Assembly (NCBI GenBank): GCA_934087065.1
Contig: CAKOIS010000019.1
Coordinates: 1-12,600 of the forward strand
Direction: 5' to 3'
Length of the DNA: 12,600 bases
Source of the DNA: an uncultured Bacilli bacterium
GTDB lineage: Bacteria > Bacillota_I > Bacilli_A > RF39 > UBA660
Below the pieces are notes generated by a model. The model ran no database searches, was not told where the DNA came from, and saw only the letters and a list, made by a program, of their open reading frames with translations. Positions 1-6,308 of the stretch are shown one piece after another. The position numbers and the translations under genes were made by a program. Each line of letters starts with the position of its first letter. Within the stretch, counting starts at the first letter, position 1.

Positions 1-1041
1 GAAAGTGTAGACCAAAGCATAGACATGAATAAGAAACTAAGTGGAACACTATTTATAACTGAGGGAACAGAAGAACCAGTTACATTATTAAGTCAACTAC
101 TTGCTGATAAATCAACAAAGTTAACAAGAACAGACTTTAGTAAAGTTTTAACAAATTACAATACAAACACATTATATACTTCTACTGAAGACAGTAAAAC
201 AGTATATTATTTTGCAGGGAATGCAACAGATAACTGGGTAAAGTTTGGAAAGAATGCAAGTAATCAAGACTTATACTGGAGAATAATAAGAACAAACTCA
301 GATGGTAGTGTAAGACTTTTGTACCATGGCACAAGTACAACAGCAGAAAATGCTTATATAGGAACATCAGCATTTAATAGTAATGTAGATAATATAGCAT
401 ATGTAAGTTATATGTATGGTAGCCTAGGAAGTATACCAAATGCTAGAACTAACCAAACAAACTCTAGTACAATAAAAACAATAATAGATAACTGGTATAC
501 AAGTAACTTAGAAGCAAAAGGTTATACAAAATACTTAAGTACAACAGCAGTATATTGTAATGATAGAACATATACAATAGATGGAAGTTTCACAAACTTT
601 GGAGCAAGAACAAGACTAGAAACAAATAAAACACCAAGTTATGACTGTGCAACAACAGAAGACAAATTCACAGTAGACACAAGTACTGGAAACGGTAAAC
701 TAACATATCCAATAGCATTAATGACAGCAGACGAAGTATCATTTGCAGGTGGGTTATATGTAAATAATGCACCAACATGGTATTATTATAATAGTGCAAA
801 CGGAAGTTCTACAGGCTCAACATTTTGGTGGTTGTTGTCTCCTGCCTATTGGTATGACAGCGTCGCTCTCGTGTTCCGCGTGCTCGGTTCGTCAGGCCCT
901 GGCTCATTCAACAGAAACAGCGTCAACAACGCCTACGGTGTTCGCCCTGCCATTTCTCTCAAATCTTGCACTCTATATAGTACAGGAAATGGCTCAGCAA
1001 GTGACCCATACACAATAGAAGAAACTACAAGTGGGTGCTAA
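1..1041 (+). CDS. DUF6273-like secreted/surface protein, 5'-partial, with a DGR-like variable C-terminus
   Basis: The frame is open from base 1, and the ATG at 25 has no Shine-Dalgarno upstream, so this is the C-terminal ~346 residues of a longer protein. From memory, relatives carry an N-terminal membrane anchor or pilin-like leader; that part is outside the window. Visible features, numbered from Met25: YWRIIRTNSDGSVRLLY near 85-101, a block rich in Asn/Thr/Tyr, ALMTADEVSFAGG near 232-244, then WWLLSP (268-273) and GVRPAISLK (305-313). The WWLLSP...GVRPAI layout is that of DUF6273/C-type-lectin-like domains, which are frequent targets of diversity-generating retroelements. Cys residues at ~179, 211, 315 and the C-terminal Cys could form disulfides. 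Codons 841-960 are ~57% GC against ~28-35% in the rest of the gene. Function is probably ligand or surface binding (inference). No reverse transcriptase is visible in the window. Confidence 0.75.
   Translation, partial: ESVDQSIDMNKKLSGTLFITEGTEEPVTLLSQLLADKSTKLTRTDFSKVLTNYNTNTLYTSTEDSKTVYYFAGNATDNWVKFGKNASNQDLYWRIIRTNSDGSVRLLYHGTSTTAENAYIGTSAFNSNVDNIAYVSYMYGSLGSIPNARTNQTNSSTIKTIIDNWYTSNLEAKGYTKYLSTTAVYCNDRTYTIDGSFTNFGARTRLETNKTPSYDCATTEDKFTVDTSTGNGKLTYPIALMTADEVSFAGGLYVNNAPTWYYYNSANGSSTGSTFWWLLSPAYWYDSVALVFRVLGSSGPGSFNRNSVNNAYGVRPAISLKSCTLYSTGNGSASDPYTIEETTSGC
826..975 (+). other. GC-rich mosaic segment, candidate DGR variable region (VR)
   Basis: Composition changes abruptly near the two TGG codons at 826-831 and returns to AT-rich after ~975. 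Bases 841-960 are about 57% GC by hand count. Codon use switches as well: CGC for Arg, and GTC/GTG, CTC, TTC, GCC, whereas the rest of the gene uses AGA, GTA, TTA and GCA. Between 853 and 936 many codons have the form NNC (gac, agc, gtc, ctc, ttc, cgc, ctc, ggc, ttc, aac, aac, agc, gtc, aac, aac, gcc, tac). That is the pattern expected if AAC codons of a template repeat were randomised at adenines. The 3' end, 937-969, encodes GVRPAISLK and would be the invariant initiation region. No template repeat was seen elsewhere in the window. Confidence 0.55.
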
Positions 1042-1056
1042 CGATTAATTTAATTG

Positions 1057-1121
1057 TGGCTAAAATATAACAGAGTTAGCTATTTATAAGGATAAGCAGT
1101 AGAACTAGGGTCTACTGTTTT
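1057..1121 (+). terminator. Tandem hairpins after the DUF6273-like gene; the second is a likely terminator
   Basis: Two stem-loops follow the stop codon. The first pairs TGGCTAA (1057-1063) with TTAGCTA (1076-1082), with one G-U pair and no T-run. The second pairs 1094-1103 with 1111-1120 around the loop ACTAGGG (core CAGTAGA/TCTACTG) and ends in a short TTTT run, so it is a plausible intrinsic terminator. The remaining 1122-1189 is AT-rich spacer in which I see nothing else. Confidence 0.55.
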
Positions 1122-1189
1122 GTATTATATAGTTGTATTAATATTTTAAAATGAGTATTTTAATAAATTAAAAATTCGTGTAAAACTAG

Positions 1190-1218
1190 TTGATTATGTT
1201 TAATTTTTATGATAAAAT
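1190..1218 (+). promoter_or_regulatory. Sigma-A-type promoter for sepF-divIVA
   Basis: TTGATT (1190-1195), a 17-bp spacer, and TAAAAT (1213-1218). It lies ~28 bp upstream of the sepF start. Confidence 0.6.
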
Positions 1219-1245
1219 AATTTATGATAAGAGAGAGTGAAAGAT

Positions 1246-1620
1246 ATGGCATTTGGAAAATTTAAAATATTTGAAACAGAAGAAGATGACAAGCTAGATA
1301 ACACAGAAGAGTATTATAGTACTGGTAGTGATAATTCTAATAAGTCTGGTAAAATGATTTTAGTTGAGCCAAGAGCTTATAGTGAAAGTCAAGAAATAGC
1401 AGATCACTTAAAAGCTAGAAATAGTGTAGTAGTTAATTTTAAAAGGGTAACTACTGACCAAGCAAAAAGAATTATTGACTTTTTAAGTGGAACATTGTAT
1501 GCTATTAATGGGGACTTACAAAAGATAGGAGACGGAATATATTTATGTACTCCCAAAAATATAGATGTTCAGGGAGAAATTACTGAAGAGAATGAAAGTC
1601 AAGAAGACTATATGGAATAG
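1246..1620 (+). CDS. sepF: Cell division protein SepF
   Basis: SepF is a cytoplasmic FtsZ-binding protein that helps anchor and bundle Z-ring filaments at the division site. The SepF core is clear from about residue 36 to 110: ILVEPRAYSESQEIADHLK, then VVVNFKRVTTDQAKRIIDFLSGTLYAINGDLQKIGDGIYLCTP and a final DVQG. The product is 124 aa. The N-terminus (MAFGKFKIF followed by acidic residues) is the usual position of the membrane-targeting segment, but here it is short. An in-frame GTG exists at 1237 but has no Shine-Dalgarno; the purine-rich GAGAGAGTG before ATG 1246 favours the later start. divIVA follows after 20 bp with its own strong ribosome binding site, so the two are probably cotranscribed. 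The ylmG and ylmH genes that often separate sepF from divIVA in Firmicutes are absent. Confidence 0.93.
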   Translation: MAFGKFKIFETEEDDKLDNTEEYYSTGSDNSNKSGKMILVEPRAYSESQEIADHLKARNSVVVNFKRVTTDQAKRIIDFLSGTLYAINGDLQKIGDGIYLCTPKNIDVQGEITEENESQEDYME

Positions 1621-1640
1621 TCATTTAAGAGGGCGATCTT

Positions 1641-2081
1641 ATGAATGGTTTTAAAACAGTTTTGAGAGGTTATGATAAGGACGAAGTTAAGTCATATTTA
1701 GATAAAGTTATCAGAGAATATGAGCGTCTTTTATCTGAAGTAAAACAGAAAGATGAAAAGATAGAAGATTTAAAGGCTAACTTGGAAAAGTATGAGAAAC
1801 TGGAAAGTACTTTAAATAGAGCTTTATTTAGTGCTGAAAGTGCTGGAGATGAAATCAAGAGAGTAGCAAGACAGGAAGCAGAAGGCTTAATTAACGAGGC
1901 AAAGAGAAATGCTAATAGAATTATAAATGATGCACTTATTAAAGCAGAAAAAGCTAATGATGATGCTGATAGATTAAAAAGAAATGTTGTTTTATTAAAA
2001 AGAAGATTAAGAGCTATTATTGAAGGACAACTTGAAGTAATAGAAGAAATGGACAGATTAGATTTTAAAAATAATGAATAG
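1641..2081 (+). CDS. divIVA: DivIVA-family cell division/polarity protein, short N-terminus
   Basis: DivIVA proteins bind curved membrane at septa and poles and recruit division or cell-wall factors. The N-terminal hallmark FKTVLRGYDKDEVKSYLDKVIREYE is at residues 4-28, followed by a long coiled coil (about 30-130) containing NRIINDALIKAEKA, matching DivIVA helices. Length is 146 aa. An in-frame TAA at 1626-1628 and a strong AAGAGGG Shine-Dalgarno fix the start at 1641. The product therefore begins about nine residues later than B. subtilis DivIVA and lacks the usual LTPxDI segment, while keeping the conserved RGYD (Arg9) implicated in membrane binding. Its stop codon lies inside the left arm of a terminator hairpin. 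It is the second gene of the sepF operon, supporting a role in division. Confidence 0.88.
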   Translation: MNGFKTVLRGYDKDEVKSYLDKVIREYERLLSEVKQKDEKIEDLKANLEKYEKLESTLNRALFSAESAGDEIKRVARQEAEGLINEAKRNANRIINDALIKAEKANDDADRLKRNVVLLKRRLRAIIEGQLEVIEEMDRLDFKNNE

Positions 2082-2103
2082 CCATAAAATGTGGCTATTT
2101 TTT
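2077..2103 (+). terminator. Intrinsic terminator after divIVA
   Basis: AATAGCCA (2077-2084) pairs with TGGCTATT (2092-2099) across a 7-nt loop, followed by a T-run to 2103. It sits immediately before the mscS Shine-Dalgarno, so leakage through it may supply some mscS message; I found no clear mscS promoter. Confidence 0.7.
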
Positions 2104-2113
2104 GGAGGTAATG

Positions 2114-2926
2114 ATGGAAAAATTTTTAAGAAGCATGATGGAGTTTTTGCTAAGTTTTAAGTTTTGGGGTCCAATTATTTACATATTTATTGGATACTTA
2201 CTTAATAGTATGCTAAGTAATTTAGTTACAAAGATAATCAAGAATAATAAAAGAAAGAACCATAAAAAGCAAGATACAGTTATAAAACTATTTAATAGTA
2301 TATTCAAATATATTATTATAGTTATAGTACTTCTTATGATATTAGAGTTATACGGAGTAAACACTAAAAACATAATAGCGAGTTTAGGAATATTTACTGT
2401 TGTAATAGGTTTAGCTTTACAAGATACTCTTAAGAATATGCTTGCTGGTATTCTAATTATATTAGATAATAGATATAATGTAGGAGACTTTGTTAAAATA
2501 AATGATTTTACAGGAGAAGTTACTAGTTTGGGACTTCAAACAACTAAACTTAAAAGCTCTAGTGGTGAAGTATTCACTATAAGTAATACTAATATAACTA
2601 ATGTTATAAACTATAGTGAAGCTAATACTAACTTATATTATGGAATTGAAGTAAGCTATGATACTAATATAAAAGAACTAGAAAAAGTTTTAAAAAGTCT
2701 TATACCTAAAGTAAGTAAAATAGAAAATGTAGTAAGTGAAATGGAACTTCTTGGAGTAGACTCGTTTAATAGTAGTTCTATAACATACAAAGTATGTATT
2801 ACTACTAAGCCGTATAAATACTTTAATGTTAAAAGAGAGTTTAACAAAATCTTAAAAGATGCATTTGATAAAAGCGGTATTGAAATACCTTATAATCAAT
2901 TAGATGTACATATTAAAGAAAGATAG
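2114..2926 (+). CDS. Small-conductance mechanosensitive channel, MscS family
   Basis: MscS channels open under membrane tension and release solutes during hypo-osmotic shock. The 271-aa product has the classic small MscS layout: hydrophobic segments near 16-40 and 62-82, then the pore-lining helix around 88-115 (ASLGIFTVVIGLALQDTLKN). Next comes the beta domain (NRYNVGDFVKINDFTGEV, near 117-134), ending in an alpha/beta C-terminal domain (to IPYNQLDVHI). TTG at 2102 and ATG at 2111 are in frame, but GGAGG at 2104-2108 is best spaced (5 nt) for ATG 2114. The gene lies right after the divIVA terminator and is closed by its own terminator, so it may be a separate or weakly read-through unit. Which MscS subtype it is cannot be told from sequence alone. 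Confidence 0.92.
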   Translation: MEKFLRSMMEFLLSFKFWGPIIYIFIGYLLNSMLSNLVTKIIKNNKRKNHKKQDTVIKLFNSIFKYIIIVIVLLMILELYGVNTKNIIASLGIFTVVIGLALQDTLKNMLAGILIILDNRYNVGDFVKINDFTGEVTSLGLQTTKLKSSSGEVFTISNTNITNVINYSEANTNLYYGIEVSYDTNIKELEKVLKSLIPKVSKIENVVSEMELLGVDSFNSSSITYKVCITTKPYKYFNVKREFNKILKDAFDKSGIEIPYNQLDVHIKER

Positions 2927-2940
2927 TCTTTCTTTTTTTT
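2915..2940 (+). terminator. Intrinsic terminator of mscS
   Basis: AAAGAAAGA (2915-2923) pairs with TCTTTCTTT (2927-2935), and the T-run reaches 2940. The three-base loop is the mscS TAG stop codon itself. Confidence 0.7.
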
Positions 2941-2943
2941 GTC

Positions 2944-2972
2944 TTTTCAAAATAATTATTTAGTGGTATAAT
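2944..2972 (+). promoter_or_regulatory. Promoter of tRNA-Arg
   Basis: TTTTCA (2944-2949), 17-bp spacer, TATAAT (2967-2972) with an extended -10 TGG in front. The tRNA begins 10 bp downstream. Confidence 0.65.
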
Positions 2973-2981
2973 GTATGTAGT

Positions 2982-3057
2982 GTTCCCGTAGCTCAGCTGG
3001 AAGAGCAACCCCCTCCTAAGGGGTAGGTCGGAGGTTCGAATCCTCTCGGGAACGCCA
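2982..3057 (+). tRNA. tRNA-Arg (anticodon CCU)
   Basis: The full cloverleaf can be drawn by hand. The acceptor is GTTCCCG (2982-2988) with CGGGAAC (3047-3053), with discriminator G3054 and an encoded CCA (3055-3057). The D arm is GCTC/GAGC. The anticodon stem is ACCCC/GGGGT (3008-3012/3020-3024) with loop CTCCTAA, giving anticodon CCT at 3015-3017, which reads AGG. The T arm is GGAGG-TTCGAAT-CCTCT. It has its own promoter and no terminator directly after it, so the ORF 20 bp downstream may be on the same transcript. Confidence 0.95.
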
Positions 3058-3079
3058 TATTTGTTTAAGGGGGATTATG

Positions 3080-3373
3080 ATGTTTTTAGAAAATATTGAT
3101 TTAGAAGAAATAAAAGAAAAAGTATTTATTAATCATGTGGTGGACTCTGGTACAAGAGATGCTCTTATCATGAGAATGAGGGAGATTTTAAAAACCACAA
3201 ACTATGTTGCTAATTTTAAAGAAAGAATCAAATATAGGAGTGTATGTAATAGTCCTTTTGAAATGGCTGATGATAATTTATACATTTGGGAATATGATGT
3301 AATTACTATAAAGAATGAATACATACCATGCATAACTGAAATACTTAAAAGTCAAAAAGTTTTAAAAAAGTAA
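3080..3373 (+). CDS. Hypothetical protein, 97 aa
   Basis: I do not recognise this protein. It is soluble-looking with no signal peptide or membrane segment and mixed charge. Features are an N-terminal acidic helix (FLENIDLEEIKEK), a central RDALIMRMREILKTTNY region, two cysteines (~residues 57 and 84) and a Lys-rich tail. ATG codons occur at 3077 and 3080; the AAGGGGG at 3067-3073 is better spaced for 3080. Codon use and the good ribosome binding site argue that it is a real gene. It starts just after tRNA-Arg and probably shares its promoter, with the tRNA released by processing. No function can be inferred from context. Confidence 0.7.
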   Translation: MFLENIDLEEIKEKVFINHVVDSGTRDALIMRMREILKTTNYVANFKERIKYRSVCNSPFEMADDNLYIWEYDVITIKNEYIPCITEILKSQKVLKK

Positions 3374-3389
3374 ACTTATGACTTTTTTT
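3364..3389 (+). terminator. Weak candidate terminator after the 97-aa ORF
   Basis: AAAAAAGT (3364-3371) can pair with ACTTTTTT (3381-3388) around a 9-nt loop, ending in a T-run. The stem is almost all A-T, so this is tentative. The TAA stop codon (3371-3373) falls at the stem-loop junction. Confidence 0.35.
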
Positions 3390-3402
3390 ATTTATAAATA
3401 AA

Positions 3403-3411
3403 TGATATAAT
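3403..3411 (+). promoter_or_regulatory. Extended -10 promoter for the lemA-like operon
   Basis: TGATATAAT at 3403-3411 is a perfect extended -10 element. The -35 position is only a T-run. The Shine-Dalgarno AGGAGGA (3418-3424) follows closely, implying a very short leader. Confidence 0.5.
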
Positions 3412-3431
3412 TTATCTAGGAGGATAGTGAT

Positions 3432-4646
3432 ATGAAAGATAAATATAGAGGAATTATATTATGTGTGTTAGATGTAATAATTGTTTTTGAGCTTGCTCTT
3501 TTATTTTTAGTAATACCAAGTGTGAAACAGATTAATAAACTAAAGGATGTAAAAGAACTAACATATGAAGAAAAAAGTGCTTTAATTAGCAGTATTAATA
3601 AAAAATACTCTGATAAAATTACAGAAGTAAACGATAAATACTCTAAAGAAGAAACTCAAATTAATGAGAAGTATGACCCAGATATTGAGAGTATTAATGA
3701 AAAATATGACAAGCTTATAAGTGAAGCTAAAACTAAATATGAAACAGAAGAGAAAGATTTATTAGACAAAATAAGTGATAAGAAAGTAGCTGTAAATAAA
3801 GAATTCATGAGAAATGGTTTTTCTAAAAAATATTATACATTATACGATGAACAAAAAGCTTTAGAAAGTGAACACGCTAACTTAAAGAGTGAACTTGATA
3901 AAGAAATTAGTACTCTTGAAACTAATAAAAAGAGTGAGTTAACACCATACGTTATAAATAAAAATTCACTTATTAAACAAAATGATATTAATAAGGAAAA
4001 TGAACTAGATGTATTAGAAACTAATAAAAATAAAGAAATAAATAATGTCAATATGAAAGTAGATAATACTTTAGGTATAACTTTGCAAGTACTAAAAATA
4101 TTATTAGCGGGAGTTATTACATTAATACCGATTTTATACATAATTAAAGTATATAATAAACTTACTAAATTACATAATGAAGTAGAAGAAAGTTGGAGTC
4201 ATGTATTAGTAGATTTAAAAAGAAGAAGTGACTTAATACCTAATATAGTAAGTGTTGTAAAAGGGTATTCTAATCATGAAAAAAACACTTTAAAAAGTGT
4301 AGTAAGTGCAAGAAATAAAGTAGTAAAGTCTGATACTAAAGAAGATAGTATTTTAAATAATGAACTACTTGATAAAAACATAAAAGAGATATTTATTTTA
4401 AATGAAAAATATCCTGAACTTAAGAGTGATAAGAGTTTTAATAAGTTAATTGATGAGTTAAAAACTATTGAAGATGACATAAGCATTTCTAGAAAAGAAT
4501 ATAATGAGAAAGTACTTAAGTATACTAATACTCTTGAAGTATTTCCAAGTAACTTAGTTGCTAAAGCATTTAGTTTTGAAAAAGAAAGTTATTTTAAAAC
4601 GAATGAAGAAGAAAATAAAAATATTTCAGTTGGAGGTTTAATATGA
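3432..4646 (+). CDS. LemA-family membrane protein with an N-terminal coiled-coil extension (404 aa)
   Basis: The C-terminal half is LemA: after a membrane helix (about 215-240) come YNKLTKLHNEVEESWSHVLVDLKRRSDLIPN (241-271), VKGYSNHEKNTLKSVVSARNKV, NEKYPELKSDKSFNKLIDEL, an EDDISISRKEYNE helix, and FPSNLVAKAFSF near the end. Ordinary LemA proteins are roughly 180-200 aa with a single N-terminal membrane helix. Here ~210 residues precede it: a first membrane helix (8-29) and a long charged Lys/Glu/Asp/Asn coiled coil (about 42-210) with repeated INEKYD/INKKYS-like units. The basic residues flanking both helices suggest cytoplasmic ends and an external coil (inference). The biochemical role of LemA is not established. 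AGGAGGA, 7 nt before ATG 3432, sets the start. The stop overlaps the next start (ATGA), so the two products are probably made together and may form a complex. Confidence 0.87.
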   Translation: MKDKYRGIILCVLDVIIVFELALLFLVIPSVKQINKLKDVKELTYEEKSALISSINKKYSDKITEVNDKYSKEETQINEKYDPDIESINEKYDKLISEAKTKYETEEKDLLDKISDKKVAVNKEFMRNGFSKKYYTLYDEQKALESEHANLKSELDKEISTLETNKKSELTPYVINKNSLIKQNDINKENELDVLETNKNKEINNVNMKVDNTLGITLQVLKILLAGVITLIPILYIIKVYNKLTKLHNEVEESWSHVLVDLKRRSDLIPNIVSVVKGYSNHEKNTLKSVVSARNKVVKSDTKEDSILNNELLDKNIKEIFILNEKYPELKSDKSFNKLIDELKTIEDDISISRKEYNEKVLKYTNTLEVFPSNLVAKAFSFEKESYFKTNEEENKNISVGGLI

Positions 4647-6238
4647 GAAAAGAAACAATAATCAGTATAATTATTACACTTGTGGTAGCGTTAGTTACAT
4701 TTTATATATTCTTGCCACCAATAAATTTACATAGCCTAGGCTTTTTAACTTACTTGATGTTTTTACTAATAATATTTACTATTTGTAATTCACTAGGAAG
4801 TATTATATCTAGAAGAAAACTAAAGGATATAGTCTTTGCACCTAAATACTTAGTAATAGGATGCATAATTATATTTGGTTACATTTTTATTGGTAATATT
4901 GTGTTTAGTCCAATATTTATGAGTAAAAGTTATAGTGAAAGAATAACTATAAATCAAGATAAAGATTTTGTAACAGATGTAAAAGAAGTAGACTTTAATA
5001 AATTACCATTACTAGATAAAGATTCAACTGAAAAACTAGGAGACAGAGTAATGGGTAGAATGCCTGAAATGGTTAGTCAATACTATGTAAGCGATTATTA
5101 CACTCAGATTAATTATGATGGGAAAATAGTTAGAGTAACACCTTTAGAATACAATGGTTTCTTTAAATGGATGAAGAATAAAGATAAAGGAATAGTAGGT
5201 TATATCACTGTAAATAGTGTAGACGGCTCTAGTGAGTTAGTAGAGTTAACTAGTGGAATAAAGTACTCCAACAGTGCATATTTTAGTAAATATTTAAAAA
5301 GACACTTAAGATTTAAATATCCAACTTTCATATTTGGAGATGAGAACTTTGAGTTAGATAACGATGGAAACCCTTACTGGATAGTGCCAGTTATAAAATA
5401 TACTGCAGTTGGTTTAAAAAGAGATGTTAAAGGTGTAGTAATAGTAAACCCAATTGATGGAGAAACTAAATACTATTCAGTGGGCGAAGTACCTAGCTGG
5501 GTAGACCACGTGTATGATGCAGAGCTAATAATTGAACAAGCAGATGACTGGGGAATGTATCAAAAAGGATTCTTAAATACAATATTTAGTCAAACAGGTG
5601 TCGTGATGACAACTGATGGATACAATTATTTAGTACAAGATGATGATGTATACTTGTACACTGGAATAACTTCTGTTTCAAGTGATGAAAGTAATATAGG
5701 TTTCATATTAACTAACATGAGAACTAAAGAAACTAACCTTTATCAAGTACCAGGTGCAGAAGAATATTCAGCTATGGCAAGTGCAGAAGGACAGGTACAA
5801 CAAATGAAGTACAAAAGTACATTTCCACTTCTAATAAACTTAAATAATAAACCTACGTACTTAGTAAGTTTAAAAGATAATGCAGGACTTGTTAAAATGT
5901 ATGGTTTTGTTGATGTGGAAGACTATCAAAAAGTAGTAGTGACTGACGCTTCTCTAGGAATAGAAAAAGCAAAAGAAAACTATTTAAATAATATGCCTTC
6001 AACTAGTACTGGAAAAGAAGAAAATAAAGTTATTACAATAGAAAATATCACTAACGTAGTAATAGATGGTAATACATACTACTATATAACAGATACGGAT
6101 GGTAGTAAATATAAAGTTAGTATAAAAGTAGAAAAAGATATGTTACCTTTCTTAACAAAAGGTAGTGTAGTAAAAGTATACTATAACTCAGGAACTGATG
6201 TAACAAGTATTACAAAATTAGAAAAGGCACTAGATTAA
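4643..6238 (+). CDS. Membrane protein of unknown function with large C-terminal domain (531 aa)
   Basis: I do not recognise a named family. Three hydrophobic helices are near residues 5-25, 33-56 and 69-92, and the rest (~94-531) is polar. That region is rich in beta-prone stretches such as NPYWIVPVIKYTAVGLKRD and GVVIVNPIDGETKYYSVG (about 245-280), a layout reminiscent of PepSY-like or extracytoplasmic sensor domains; this is only a resemblance. A low-complexity linker around 445-460 (MPSTSTGKEENK) leads to a small ~70-residue C-terminal beta domain (VVIDGNTYYYITDTDGSKYKV...GSVVKVYYNS), possibly OB-like. The start ATG 4643 overlaps the LemA-like stop in ATGA, with GGAGG at 4632-4636, so the two are translationally coupled and likely work together at the membrane. 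The stop codon lies in the loop of the terminator. Confidence 0.85.
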   Translation: MRKETIISIIITLVVALVTFYIFLPPINLHSLGFLTYLMFLLIIFTICNSLGSIISRRKLKDIVFAPKYLVIGCIIIFGYIFIGNIVFSPIFMSKSYSERITINQDKDFVTDVKEVDFNKLPLLDKDSTEKLGDRVMGRMPEMVSQYYVSDYYTQINYDGKIVRVTPLEYNGFFKWMKNKDKGIVGYITVNSVDGSSELVELTSGIKYSNSAYFSKYLKRHLRFKYPTFIFGDENFELDNDGNPYWIVPVIKYTAVGLKRDVKGVVIVNPIDGETKYYSVGEVPSWVDHVYDAELIIEQADDWGMYQKGFLNTIFSQTGVVMTTDGYNYLVQDDDVYLYTGITSVSSDESNIGFILTNMRTKETNLYQVPGAEEYSAMASAEGQVQQMKYKSTFPLLINLNNKPTYLVSLKDNAGLVKMYGFVDVEDYQKVVVTDASLGIEKAKENYLNNMPSTSTGKEENKVITIENITNVVIDGNTYYYITDTDGSKYKVSIKVEKDMLPFLTKGSVVKVYYNSGTDVTSITKLEKALD

Positions 6239-6249
6239 AAGTGCTTTTT
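6222..6249 (+). terminator. Intrinsic terminator of the lemA-like operon
   Basis: The stem 6222-6231/6240-6249 has core GCACT/AGTGC plus an A/T extension, around an 8-nt loop that contains the TAA stop. The T-run forms the right-arm end. Confidence 0.65.
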
Positions 6250-6273
6250 GCATATTAAACATTATAAAAGTAC

Positions 6274-6302
6274 TTGACAAACAAATTAAAAGTAACTATA
6301 AT
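6274..6302 (+). promoter_or_regulatory. Consensus sigma-A promoter of the aspS T-box transcript
   Basis: Exact TTGACA (6274-6279), 17-bp spacer, exact TATAAT (6297-6302). This is the strongest-looking promoter in the window; transcription should start near 6309. Confidence 0.85.
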
Positions 6303-6308
6303 TTAAGT

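Noticed and set aside
767..1018. 83-codon plus-strand frame inside the DUF6273-like gene
   Set aside because: It overlaps the real frame and exists because the GC-rich segment has few stops; no ribosome binding site.
2982..3057. tRNA-Arg as an integration attachment site
   Set aside because: No integrase and no second copy of the tRNA 3' end were seen in the window; flanking genes look native.
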